Shown here piece by piece: positions 37,721 through 46,951 of a DNA stretch of 64,000 nucleotides. Position numbers and translations under genes: made by a program. The notes below the pieces were generated by a model. The model made no database searches and had not been told where the DNA came from. It was given only the letters and a program-made list of their open reading frames with translations. The DNA comes from Lachnospiraceae bacterium (GTDB lineage: Bacteria > Bacillota > Clostridia > Lachnospirales > Lachnospiraceae). The DNA lies in the NCBI GenBank assembly GCA_020860755.1, contig JAJBTQ010000033.1:127036-191035 (forward strand), given 5' to 3'. Every line of letters starts with the position of its first letter. Within the stretch, counting starts at the first letter, position 1.

Positions 37721-37759
37721 CCATTATCTGATCATTATCTGATTACCATCTGATTACAA
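37705..37759. repeat. Five imperfect 11-bp tandem repeats spanning the tmcAL stop codon
   Basis: TCTGATCACCA|TCTGACCATTA|TCTGATCATTA|TCTGATTACCA|TCTGATTACAA. Confidence 0.9.
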
Positions 37760-37790
37760 TCATAAACATTTTATAAAATGTATGATATAT

Positions 37791-37819
37791 TTGCATTTCC
37801 CCCTTCTTTCCTCTATACT
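37791..37819 (+). promoter_or_regulatory. Candidate sigma-A promoter of pyc
   Basis: TTGCAT (37791-37796) -17 nt- TATACT (37814-37819), followed by GGGGG-type RBS before ATG 37862. Confidence 0.6.
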
Positions 37820-37861
37820 ATAGAATAGGTTGTTATCACTATAAAAAAAGGGGGAACTCAA

Positions 37862-40800
37862 ATGAACTCAAACGCACAGATCAAGCCTTTTAAAAAGGTT
37901 CTGGTTGCAAACCGTGGTGAGATCGCCATTCGTGTGTTCCGTGCATTAAACGAACTCGGCATCACCACTGTGAGTGTTTTTTCCAAGGAAGACAAGTATG
38001 CGCTTTTCCACTCAAAAGCAGATGAGGCTTATCCGTTAAATCCCGACATGGGCCCCATCGATGCATATCTGGACATTGATACGATCATCAAGATCGCTCT
38101 GGCCGCGAATGTCGACGCAATCCATCCCGGCTACGGCTTTCTCTCGGAAAATCCGAATTTTGTGGATGCCTGTGAGCAAAACGGCATCGTCTTTATCGGA
38201 CCGTCCAGCGAGATCATGAATGCCATGGGCGACAAGATCTCGTCCAAAAAGATCGCCATTGATGCAGATGTTCCCATCATTCCCGGTGTGGACTATGCCA
38301 TCAAGACGACCGAGCAGGCCAAGGAGATCGCGCAGAAAGTCGGCTTCCCGATCATGCTGAAGGCTTCCAACGGCGGCGGCGGCCGCGGCATGCGTATCGT
38401 AGATCGCCTTGAGGACATGGAGCAGGAGTTCGAAGAGGCAAAGAACGAGTCCAAGAAGGCATTCGGTGATGATCTGATCTTCATCGAAAAATATTTAAAG
38501 AGCCCGAAGCACATCGAGGTGCAGGTCCTTGCCGACAACTATGGCAATGTCGTCCATCTGTTTGACCGTGACTGTTCCGTGCAGCGCCGTCATCAGAAGG
38601 TCGTGGAATACGCGCCCGCATTTTCCGTCCCGGATGAAACGCGGCAGATCATCTTTGACTCGGCGATCCGCCTCTGCAAAAATGTGAACTACCGCAACGC
38701 CGGCACACTGGAGTTTTTGGTGGATGCCGACAACAATCCGTACTTTATCGAGATGAATCCCAGGATCCAGGTCGAGCACTCCGTCAGTGAGATGATCACC
38801 GGCATCGACATCGTGCAGTCCCAGATCCTGGTCGCCGAAGGTTATCCGCTGGATTCCATGGAAGTAAATATTCCTTCCCAGGATACCGTTCACTGCAACG
38901 GTTACTCCATTCAGACCCGTGTCACGACCGAGGATCCGACCAACAACTTCCTGCCGGATACCGGAGAGATCACCGTATATCGTACCGGATCCGGAAACGG
39001 GATCCGTATGGACGGCGGGAATGCCTACACGGGCGCGATCATCTCCCCGTTCTATGACAGCCTTTTAGTGAAGGTCATCTCCTTAGACCGCACGTTTGAG
39101 GGCGCGATCAAGCGTTCCAACCGCGCGCTCCATGAGATCCGGATCCGCGGCGTCAAGACAAACATTCCGTTTTTGATCAATGTGTTGAACCACCCCACGT
39201 TCATGAGCGGGCAGTGCTACACCACATTCATTGAGGAGACTCCGGAGCTGTTCGAATTGACCTTAAGTCAGGACCGTGCCACGAAGATCATAGAATTCTT
39301 AGGCGAACGGATCGTAAACTCGGGTGTAGAGAGCAAGCCGTTTTACGAGAACCGCAAAGTGCCGGTCTATGACAGGGACAAGCCGGTTTACGGCGCCCGG
39401 GATGAATTCTTAAAGCTCGGAGCTTCGGACTTTACACAAAAGATCCTCGGAGAGAAAAAGCTGTATGTCACGGATACATCCATGCGTGACGCGCAGCAGT
39501 CTCTCATCGCGACCCGCATGAGGACCAGAGATCTGGTCGGCGGTGCCTATGCGACAAACGCATTTATGCAGAACGCGTTTTCCGTGGAGTGCTGGGGAGG
39601 TGCGACGTACGACACCGCCTACCGTTTCTTAAAAGAGTCTCCGTGGAAGCGCCTGGAGCTGCTCAGACAGCGCATGCCGAATACACTGCTTCAGATGCTG
39701 CTGCGTGCGTCCAACGCTGTCGGCTATACAAACTATCCGGACAATGTCGTAAAGAAATTTATCGAGGTCTCCGCTAACCACGGCATTGATGTCTTCCGCG
39801 TTTTCGACAGTTTAAACTGGGTAGAGAATATGAAGATGCCGATCGAGGAGTGCTTAAAGACCGGCCGGATCGTCGAGGGCACGATCTGCTATACCGGAGA
39901 CATCACAAGCCCGAATGAGACAAAATATACCCTTGACTACTACGTGGACATGGCCTTAGAACTTGAAAAGCTCGGCTGCCACATCATCGCGATCAAGGAT
40001 ATGGCGGGCCTCTTAAAGCCGCGTGCTGCAAGGGAGCTTATCACCTCCTTAAAGCAGGACCTGAAAATTCCGGTCCACCTGCACACCCACGATTCCACCG
40101 GCGCCGGCATGAGCACCGTTTTGATGGCCTCAGAGGCGGGTGTGGACATCGTCGATCTCGCGATCGAGTCCATGGCATCCATGACAAGCCAGCCTTCCAT
40201 GAACGCTGTTGTTGAGGCACTGCGCGGAAGCGAGCGCGACACCGGTCTCGACTTTGAAGAGCTGGATATCCTGTCCCGCTACTACAGCCGGATCCGCAAG
40301 GTATACGAACAGTTCGAGAGCGATATGAAAGCCCCGAACGCGGAGATCTATAAATATGAGATTCCGGGCGGCCAGTATTCCAACCTGCTCGCTCAGGTGT
40401 CCAGCATGGGTTCCCCGGATGACTTCGAGGACATCAAACAGCTGTACAAGGATGCGAACGATCTGCTCGGGAACATCGTAAAGGTGACGCCTTCATCCAA
40501 GGCGGTCGGCGATCTGGCGATCTTCATGTTCAAGAACGGCCTGACAAAGGACAACATCCTGACCAAGGGCGCGGAGCTCTCGTATCCGGATTCCGTCGTC
40601 TCCTACTTCCAGGGCATGATGGGTCAGCCCTACGGCGGGTTCCCGGCGGATCTGCAGCGGATCGTCTTAAAAGACATCGAGCCGCTCACTGACCGGCCGG
40701 GCAAGACGCTTCCGCCGGAAGACTTTGATGCGATCAAGAAGCACCTGATCGAGACATACCACTACGAGGATAAGTCTGAGGAAGTGATGACGCAGAAGGC

Positions 40801-41350
40801 GATCAGCTATGCCCTCTATCCGAAGGTATACGAGGATTACTGCGAACACTTCGAGATGTACAACGATGTGACGAGGCTGGAGAGCCACGTATACTTCTAC
40901 GGTCTCAGGAAAAACGAGGAGACGGTCCTCCCGATCGGAGACGGCAAAAACATCCTGATCAAGTATCTCGAGATGAGCGATCCGGATCCGAACGGCATGC
41001 GGATCTTAACCTTTGCGGTAAACGGAATTCTGCGAACCGTCAAGATTCTCGACAAGAGCCTGGAAGTCAAGTCGGATACCCGCTTAAAGGCGGACAAGAA
41101 CAACCCGCAGCATATGGGTTCCTCGATCCCGGGCACGGTCGGAAAGATTCTGGTCAAGGAGGGCGATGTCGTCACCAAGAACACGCCTCTGATGACCGTC
41201 GAGGCGATGAAGATGGAGACCACCGTTGTCTCCAAGGTAAACGGCACTGTGGACAAGATCTACGTAGACCCGGGCGACTCGGTCAACCAGGGCGATCTTC
41301 TGATCTCCTTCCATTTCCTGGAGGACGAAGAGCCGGCCGAAGAAAAATAG
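37862..41350 (+). CDS. pyc: Pyruvate carboxylase
   Basis: 1162 aa; biotin carboxylase N-terminus (KVLVANRGEIAIRVFRALNELGI), carboxyltransferase domain (RDAQQSLIATRMRT), C-terminal biotinyl motif VEAMKMETTV. Confidence 0.98.
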   Translation: MNSNAQIKPFKKVLVANRGEIAIRVFRALNELGITTVSVFSKEDKYALFHSKADEAYPLNPDMGPIDAYLDIDTIIKIALAANVDAIHPGYGFLSENPNFVDACEQNGIVFIGPSSEIMNAMGDKISSKKIAIDADVPIIPGVDYAIKTTEQAKEIAQKVGFPIMLKASNGGGGRGMRIVDRLEDMEQEFEEAKNESKKAFGDDLIFIEKYLKSPKHIEVQVLADNYGNVVHLFDRDCSVQRRHQKVVEYAPAFSVPDETRQIIFDSAIRLCKNVNYRNAGTLEFLVDADNNPYFIEMNPRIQVEHSVSEMITGIDIVQSQILVAEGYPLDSMEVNIPSQDTVHCNGYSIQTRVTTEDPTNNFLPDTGEITVYRTGSGNGIRMDGGNAYTGAIISPFYDSLLVKVISLDRTFEGAIKRSNRALHEIRIRGVKTNIPFLINVLNHPTFMSGQCYTTFIEETPELFELTLSQDRATKIIEFLGERIVNSGVESKPFYENRKVPVYDRDKPVYGARDEFLKLGASDFTQKILGEKKLYVTDTSMRDAQQSLIATRMRTRDLVGGAYATNAFMQNAFSVECWGGATYDTAYRFLKESPWKRLELLRQRMPNTLLQMLLRASNAVGYTNYPDNVVKKFIEVSANHGIDVFRVFDSLNWVENMKMPIEECLKTGRIVEGTICYTGDITSPNETKYTLDYYVDMALELEKLGCHIIAIKDMAGLLKPRAARELITSLKQDLKIPVHLHTHDSTGAGMSTVLMASEAGVDIVDLAIESMASMTSQPSMNAVVEALRGSERDTGLDFEELDILSRYYSRIRKVYEQFESDMKAPNAEIYKYEIPGGQYSNLLAQVSSMGSPDDFEDIKQLYKDANDLLGNIVKVTPSSKAVGDLAIFMFKNGLTKDNILTKGAELSYPDSVVSYFQGMMGQPYGGFPADLQRIVLKDIEPLTDRPGKTLPPEDFDAIKKHLIETYHYEDKSEEVMTQKAISYALYPKVYEDYCEHFEMYNDVTRLESHVYFYGLRKNEETVLPIGDGKNILIKYLEMSDPDPNGMRILTFAVNGILRTVKILDKSLEVKSDTRLKADKNNPQHMGSSIPGTVGKILVKEGDVVTKNTPLMTVEAMKMETTVVSKVNGTVDKIYVDPGDSVNQGDLLISFHFLEDEEPAEEK

Positions 41351-41389
41351 TTCATTTATCAAACAGCATGAATAAAGCGCGCTGCGCAT

Positions 41390-41449
41390 AAAAAACGGGG
41401 CAGACCCCAAAGCCGATCAACCGGCTTAAAAGGTCTGCCCCGATTTTTT
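41390..41449 (+). terminator. Bidirectional rho-independent terminator between convergent pyc and lipoprotein gene
   Basis: AAAAAACGGGGCAGACC...GGTCTGCCCCGATTTTTT. Confidence 0.88.
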
Positions 41450-41458
41450 AATCTCACT

Positions 41459-42436
41459 CTATTCCTGTTCTTCGTTTTCCTGCCCGGATTCTTCCGACTG
41501 TTCCTCCGGCTGCTCTTCGGACTGCTCTTCCGGCTGCTCTTCGGACTGCTCCTCTTCCGGTGCCGGTTCCTCCGCGGGACGCACACTGTGATAGACCGTG
41601 TACATATTGTCCTCACTCGTCTCATCGCTTAAGGTACCCACCGGGTAGGTGAAATAGACTGCCACGTAATCCGTGTAGTCCTTGATCATCACATAGATGC
41701 ACCGCTCCCCGTAAGTCTTGTCCGGCTCATAGGTCTCCCCGGCCTCCCGGACGAGCAGATTTTCTGTTGCGCCCATCCCGGCATAGATCTCTGACCCATC
41801 CGGGCTCCGGAATCCGTTTTCGGAAAGATTTCTCACGGTAAAGAGAAGCTTCGGCTCCGTCATCCCATAAGTCGGAGACGGAAAGTCCGCCGGCACATAA
41901 ACCTCATAGTCTAAGACCACAAGTTCCCCGTCCTCGGGAATTTCAAAATCAGCCGGATCGATCCGGTCTGACTCATCACCAAATCCGTTGTTGGCCGCGA
42001 TCGCGTAATCCACATATTCGGCATCCTGACTCTGTGTTGTCACGTTTGTCACCCTCACATACACCGTGTGGTATGTTTCGTCCTGCGGCGAGTAGAGTGC
42101 GGTCTCGACCCAGGTTCCGAGCGGAACGGGATCCGTCTCTGATGTCTCACTTCCGATCCGGGCGTCCGTGATATCCGGGGCATCCATCGCTTCGAGAGCC
42201 TCATAGGCTGTCGTCTCGATCTCGGCTGCTTCTTCCCCGGCTTCATCCTCCGGCTCCTCCACAGTATCTCCGGGACCCTCGACTTCGGCTGCGAGCTTGT
42301 CTGTCGCCACTTCCTCAGTCGTTCCTTCCAGATCCTCCGCTCCCGCAGATTCTTGGTCCGTATCGGAACTGCTCCCGCAGGCACTTACCGTCAGCGCCAG
42401 CGTGCCGATCAATATACAGACTGCTAATTTCTTCAT
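41459..42436 (-). CDS. Predicted lipoprotein with acidic Glu/Gln/Ser repeat tail
   Basis: Lipobox LALTVSACGSSS; C-terminus EEEQSEEQPEEQSEEQPEEQSEESGQENEEQE. Confidence 0.85.
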   Translation of the reverse strand: MKKLAVCILIGTLALTVSACGSSSDTDQESAGAEDLEGTTEEVATDKLAAEVEGPGDTVEEPEDEAGEEAAEIETTAYEALEAMDAPDITDARIGSETSETDPVPLGTWVETALYSPQDETYHTVYVRVTNVTTQSQDAEYVDYAIAANNGFGDESDRIDPADFEIPEDGELVVLDYEVYVPADFPSPTYGMTEPKLLFTVRNLSENGFRSPDGSEIYAGMGATENLLVREAGETYEPDKTYGERCIYVMIKDYTDYVAVYFTYPVGTLSDETSEDNMYTVYHSVRPAEEPAPEEEQSEEQPEEQSEEQPEEQSEESGQENEEQE

Positions 42437-42440
42437 TCAT

Positions 42441-43385
42441 TCACCTCGCGCATTTGTATTGAAGGTCTTCCCAACGCCGATCCACCTCTTCCTGGAACCG
42501 GACAATGAGATCCTCGTTTCCCGGCTCAAAGAGATGCCGAAACCTTCCCTGCTCCCGCAGGAAGTCTTCGATGGGCAGTTTTTTCCTGGGTTCATAGGTA
42601 AGCCGCCAGGTTCCGTGCTCCACCTCAAACATAGGCCAGTAGCAGGTGTCCACCGCCAGCCTGCAGATCTTCATGATGTCCGCCGCCTCATAGCGCCATC
42701 CTCTCGGACAGGGAGCCAGGATATTTAAAAATGCCGCTCCCTCGGTATAGATCGCCTTCTCGGACTTTTTGTGAATGTCGGAAAAATTCCCCACTGTCGT
42801 GGTCTGCCCCACATATGCCACATTGTGATCCGCAATGATGGAGGTCAGATCCTTGCGGCTTTGCATCTTTCCGTTTGACTCGCTCCCCACAGGGGTCGTC
42901 GTGGTATCTGCAAACATCGGCGTCGCAGAGGAGCGCTGGATCCCGGTGTTCATATAGGCGCCGTTGTCATAGCAGACATAGACCATATCGTGTCCGCGCT
43001 CCATGGCGCCGGAGAGGGACTGGAATCCGATATCGTACGTGCCGCCGTCTCCGCCGAACGTGAGAAACTTAAAAGTGACATCCTCCGGCAGTCTGCCGCG
43101 CTTTTTTAACGCTTTATATGCCGTCTCAGCGCCGCTTAAAGTCGCGCCGCCGTTCTCAAACGCATTGTGGATATAGCTGTCCTCCCAGGATGTATAAGGG
43201 TACATAAACGAGGAGACTTCCAGACATCCGGTCGCGTTTCCGATGACCGCCTGATCTCCTTCGTGAAGGGCCCGAAGCACGGCGCGCACCGCAATCGTGG
43301 CGCCGCATCCGGCACACATCCTGTGTCCGGGAGCAAGGCGTTCCGGTTTGCTCATAACCTGTTTGAAATTGTACTTTTCAGCCAT
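42441..43385 (-). CDS. porB: 2-oxoacid (pyruvate):ferredoxin oxidoreductase beta subunit
   Basis: GHRMCAGCGATIAVRAVLRAL; TFGGDGGTYDIGFQSLSGAMERGHDMVYVCYDNGAYMNTG (TPP binding). Confidence 0.93.
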   Translation of the reverse strand: MAEKYNFKQVMSKPERLAPGHRMCAGCGATIAVRAVLRALHEGDQAVIGNATGCLEVSSFMYPYTSWEDSYIHNAFENGGATLSGAETAYKALKKRGRLPEDVTFKFLTFGGDGGTYDIGFQSLSGAMERGHDMVYVCYDNGAYMNTGIQRSSATPMFADTTTTPVGSESNGKMQSRKDLTSIIADHNVAYVGQTTTVGNFSDIHKKSEKAIYTEGAAFLNILAPCPRGWRYEAADIMKICRLAVDTCYWPMFEVEHGTWRLTYEPRKKLPIEDFLREQGRFRHLFEPGNEDLIVRFQEEVDRRWEDLQYKCAR

Positions 43386-43403
43386 AACCGGTCTCCTCCT
43401 CCC

Positions 43404-44585
43404 CTATTTTCGCAATCCGATATACTGATACTGCTCGATCTCTTTTCCGGCGGCGACGGACTCCTCCATGGCGGCGAAGACTTCCTTCGCGTCATCCGTG
43501 GTGAAATCCCGGCCGCCGAGACCGTAGATATAGTTTGTCGTATTTAAATACACCTTCTGTTTGTATAAGCCCGCCGTGATCTCCGCACCCAGAGGACCGC
43601 CGTTGCCGTTGTAGCTCTCGCACCGGTCTAAAATGGCCAGCGCCCTGGCGTTTTTCACGGCATTCGCGATCTCCTCCGCCGGGAACGGGCGAAACACGCG
43701 CAGCTTTAAAATACCGACTTTCTTTCCCTCAGCGCGCAGCTCATCCGCCGCTTCCTTTGCGGTGCCGGCCGCGGAACCGATGAGGACCATGATATAGTCC
43801 GCGTCTTCGGTTAAGTATTCCTCAAAATATCCGTACTCTCTCCCCGAGAGCGCGGCGTATTCTTTTGCGACTTCAAGGATGACCGGCTTCGCGCTTTCCA
43901 TGGCCATCCGCTGGTTTTTTCGCGCCTCCATCACAAAATTGGAGAGTGCATAGGGTCCCACAGAGACCGGCTTTCCGGGATTGAGCATATATTCTTCCGG
44001 CTCATACTCGCCGACGAACGCGCGCACTTTCTCATCCTCCAAAAGGTCGATGTTCTCGACCGCATGGCTCGTGATAAAGCCGTCCTGACAGATCATAACG
44101 GGCAGACGCACTCCCGTATGCTCCGCGATCCGATACGCCTGGATCATGTTGTCATAGACTTCCTGATTATTCTCCGCATAGATCTGGATCCACCCGGTAT
44201 CGCGGGCACCCATTCCGTCCGTGTGGTCACAGTTTATGTTAATCGGTCCGGACAGTGTCCGGTTTACTAAAGCCAGAACGATGGGCAGGCGGTTGGACGC
44301 CGCCAAAAGCAGCTCCTCCCACATCAGGGCAAGCCCCGCCGACGAGGTGGCCGTTAAGGTCCTCGCTCCCGCCGCCTCGGAACCGATGCATGCACTCATT
44401 GCGGAGTGTTCACTCTCCACCGGGATAAACTCGGTGTCGATCTCGCCGTTCGCGATAAAGGTGGAGACCATCTCCGGGATCTCCGTGGACGGCGTGATCG
44501 GAAATGCCGGCATCACGTCCGGATCTATCTGCCGGATCGCCCATGCGACTGCTTCATTCCCCGACATTCTGTCTCTCACAGCCAT
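43404..44585 (-). CDS. porA: 2-oxoacid (pyruvate):ferredoxin oxidoreductase alpha subunit
   Basis: MSGNEAVAWAIRQIDPDVMPAFPITPSTEIPE; start MAVRDRM at 44585, TAATG-coupled to upstream porD. Confidence 0.93.
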   Translation of the reverse strand: MAVRDRMSGNEAVAWAIRQIDPDVMPAFPITPSTEIPEMVSTFIANGEIDTEFIPVESEHSAMSACIGSEAAGARTLTATSSAGLALMWEELLLAASNRLPIVLALVNRTLSGPININCDHTDGMGARDTGWIQIYAENNQEVYDNMIQAYRIAEHTGVRLPVMICQDGFITSHAVENIDLLEDEKVRAFVGEYEPEEYMLNPGKPVSVGPYALSNFVMEARKNQRMAMESAKPVILEVAKEYAALSGREYGYFEEYLTEDADYIMVLIGSAAGTAKEAADELRAEGKKVGILKLRVFRPFPAEEIANAVKNARALAILDRCESYNGNGGPLGAEITAGLYKQKVYLNTTNYIYGLGGRDFTTDDAKEVFAAMEESVAAGKEIEQYQYIGLRK

Positions 44586-44890
44586 TACTTCACACCCTCC
44601 TTCATCTCGATGGCCCCGAAGGGGCACACCTTGGCACAGATCCCGCAGCCTTTGCAGTGATCCAAGTCAAAGGCAAGGCGCTTCCCGTCCTTTACCGGGA
44701 TGCTGCTGTCCGGGCAGACCGGTGTGCACATCAGACACTGCTTGCACTTATCCGTATGATACACCGGCGTAAAGTTCCGCCATTCCCCGGTCTGAAACTG
44801 CTTTGATGTGCCTGCGGCGAAGATCTGCATCCCTTCCGTCATACCGGTATACGGTGTCTTTTCATTGATGTTTGTGGTGTCTGTTCTCAT
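44585..44890 (-). CDS. porD: 2-oxoacid (pyruvate):ferredoxin oxidoreductase delta subunit (2x[4Fe-4S])
   Basis: CKQCLMCTPVCPDSSIPVKDGKRLAFDLDHCKGCGICAKVCP. Confidence 0.94.
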   Translation of the reverse strand: MRTDTTNINEKTPYTGMTEGMQIFAAGTSKQFQTGEWRNFTPVYHTDKCKQCLMCTPVCPDSSIPVKDGKRLAFDLDHCKGCGICAKVCPFGAIEMKEGVK

Positions 44891-44893
44891 CCT

Positions 44894-45469
44894 CTATACT
44901 CCCAATGCATCGAATGTCATCATAAGCGCCTTCATATTGCCCTCAATGACCTCCGGCTTGTTTTCAAACTTATGCTGATAAGAATTCCTCATCTCATCTA
45001 AAAACGTCTCTTTCGGCATTACCTCAGATACGGCGACTACGGCCGCCAGCATCGGAGAATTCGGAAAATATCTTCCAAGTGCCTCCTCCGAGATACGTCT
45101 GGCATCGACAGTGTACACTTCTCCATCGCACTCACCCAGCTCTGAACGAATCTCCTCAGGTGTGCGGGCCGTATTCACAATGATCGCGCCCCTGCTTTGT
45201 AATCCCGCGGTCACATCCACGGTATGGAGCAGCGTCTCGTCCACTACCACTACAAAATCGGGATCGTAGATGTTGGAGTGTACCCGGATGACATCATCGC
45301 TGATCCGGTTGAACGCGGTGATCGGCGCGCCCATCCGTTCCGGACCGTACTCCGGAAATCCCTGTACCTGTTTTCCGGTCGCAAAGGCGACGTCCGCCAG
45401 CAAAAGTGCCGCTGTCTTGGTTCCCTGGCCGCCCCGGCCATGCCATCTGATCTCGATTCCGTTTCGCAT
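44894..45469 (-). CDS. porC: 2-oxoacid (pyruvate):ferredoxin oxidoreductase gamma subunit
   Basis: EIRWHGRGGQGTKTAALLLADVAFATGKQVQGFPEYGPERMGAP. Confidence 0.94.
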   Translation of the reverse strand: MRNGIEIRWHGRGGQGTKTAALLLADVAFATGKQVQGFPEYGPERMGAPITAFNRISDDVIRVHSNIYDPDFVVVVDETLLHTVDVTAGLQSRGAIIVNTARTPEEIRSELGECDGEVYTVDARRISEEALGRYFPNSPMLAAVVAVSEVMPKETFLDEMRNSYQHKFENKPEVIEGNMKALMMTFDALGV

Positions 45470-45608
45470 CGCGATTCTTCCTTTCCCCTTTTGTGTACCG
45501 AATCAGTATACTAATTTTCTTCGCCAAAGTAAAGGATTTCTCCCGAATTTCCACTCATTTTTCATCTGCGGGACGAGGAAAAACCTCATCGTTTCGCCCC
45601 GCGAAACA

Positions 45609-45636
45609 ACAAAAAAAGCCCGTTTTAAGGGCTTTT
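45609..45636 (-). terminator. Rho-independent terminator after tRNA-Leu
   Basis: Minus strand AAAAGCCC-TTAAAAC-GGGCTTTTTTT. Confidence 0.85.
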
Positions 45637-45645
45637 CTTTTTGTA

Positions 45646-45727
45646 TGCCGCTGGCCGGACTCGAACCGGCACGGTGTAAGCCGCTTGATTTTGAGTCAAG
45701 TGCGTCTGCCAATTCCGCCACAGCGGC
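45646..45727 (-). tRNA. tRNA-Leu (anticodon CAA)
   Basis: Minus strand GCCGCTG...CTTGA-CTCAAAA-TCAAG..., long variable arm, GGTTCGAGTCC T-arm. Confidence 0.95.
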
Positions 45728-45844
45728 GCGTCGCCTGCAGTTCACAAGCGAGGATAGCGTAACACAACCGGGTCAAAAAAGCAAGCCGTTTCCCGCCTGC
45801 CACGCCTTATACACATTTCCTGCCAGCTATCCCTTATACACAGG

Positions 45845-46951
45845 TCACTTTGTCTCCCGCACATACCCGCAGAGGGATTTCCCCGATTTAACATCGTTAT
45901 AATAATAGAGATCCTCCGGTTCCGACACATAAAAAATGTGGTTTAAGCTCTCCATGTCCGGACAGATCTGCGGAAAGACATTCGTGCAGTGCTCAAAAAA
46001 CTTCTCATTATAGATAAGCGTCCTGCGGTCATTCCAAATGGCGCTGTAGAAGATATCCGCCTCGACCAGATCCTGAAACAGATGGCTGCCGTAACTGAGC
46101 TCAGGCATGTAGCCGGCCCGGTTGTCCGATACCTCACAGATCCCGGCAAATCCGGAGATCGCGGCGAATGTCACGGGTACGCCGAGCTCCGGGGACGAGG
46201 TCCCGATGCGCCCCGGCGCCATCAGCATAAGGTGCTTATTCCGGTCGCGGTAGTACAGATTCAGCTTCCGCACAGCCTCGGCGATCTGCGGTTTTAATTG
46301 ATACGGATATTCATAGTAGCCGATCGGATCGATCTGCACGACGACATCGATCTTCGTCTTTCTGGAATTCCCCATGGAAGAATCCGTAAGGGAAAAGAAC
46401 GTATCTTCCTCCGGGATCTTTGGAATCTCCACCGGTCCGCCCTCCACCCCCATATAGAGGGAACGGCACTGGAGCAGATTGACGACAAAATTCCCATCCT
46501 CGTTTAAGTTCACCGTGTATTCGATGTCGACGGGATGCCCGTATACTTCGTCAAGCGCGTGCAGCATCCGCTGCATACAGGAGGTAAACTCCTGGTTTTC
46601 CAGCAGTTTCTGGCAGGTGACAAACCATACCTTCCGCCAGCTCTGCTTCCGCTTTAAAGAGGCCTCCGCCTCGTAATCCCGCTCCATCACAGCCAGCTTG
46701 TACCACTGGGGCAGGGTATCTGTGATCTCATCAAAGGTAAGAGTCTTAAATTGATTGTCGGAAAGATCCAGCACATCGATATTTCTCTGGGAATAGCGGT
46801 GCTTGTCAGCCGTTGAACTGTAGAGAGAAACGGTCGGTCGGTCCAGGCTGGCAAGCCGGGGATAGTCGTTTTCCGGGCGGTCCACAGCCCGCGTCCCCAG
46901 ACCCGCCACGATCCGCAGCAGTCCCGCAGACATATCCATATCTTTTCTCAT
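45845..46951 (-). CDS. C-terminal portion of a PEP synthase-like (PEP/pyruvate-binding) protein, separated from upstream ORF by a -1 frame change
   Basis: DMSAGLLRIVAGLGTRAVDRPENDYPRLASLDRP; frame extends upstream as FFPAAAGVGYSRSVYR within the neighbouring ORF. Confidence 0.75.
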   Translation of the reverse strand: MRKDMDMSAGLLRIVAGLGTRAVDRPENDYPRLASLDRPTVSLYSSTADKHRYSQRNIDVLDLSDNQFKTLTFDEITDTLPQWYKLAVMERDYEAEASLKRKQSWRKVWFVTCQKLLENQEFTSCMQRMLHALDEVYGHPVDIEYTVNLNEDGNFVVNLLQCRSLYMGVEGGPVEIPKIPEEDTFFSLTDSSMGNSRKTKIDVVVQIDPIGYYEYPYQLKPQIAEAVRKLNLYYRDRNKHLMLMAPGRIGTSSPELGVPVTFAAISGFAGICEVSDNRAGYMPELSYGSHLFQDLVEADIFYSAIWNDRRTLIYNEKFFEHCTNVFPQICPDMESLNHIFYVSEPEDLYYYNDVKSGKSLCGYVRETK

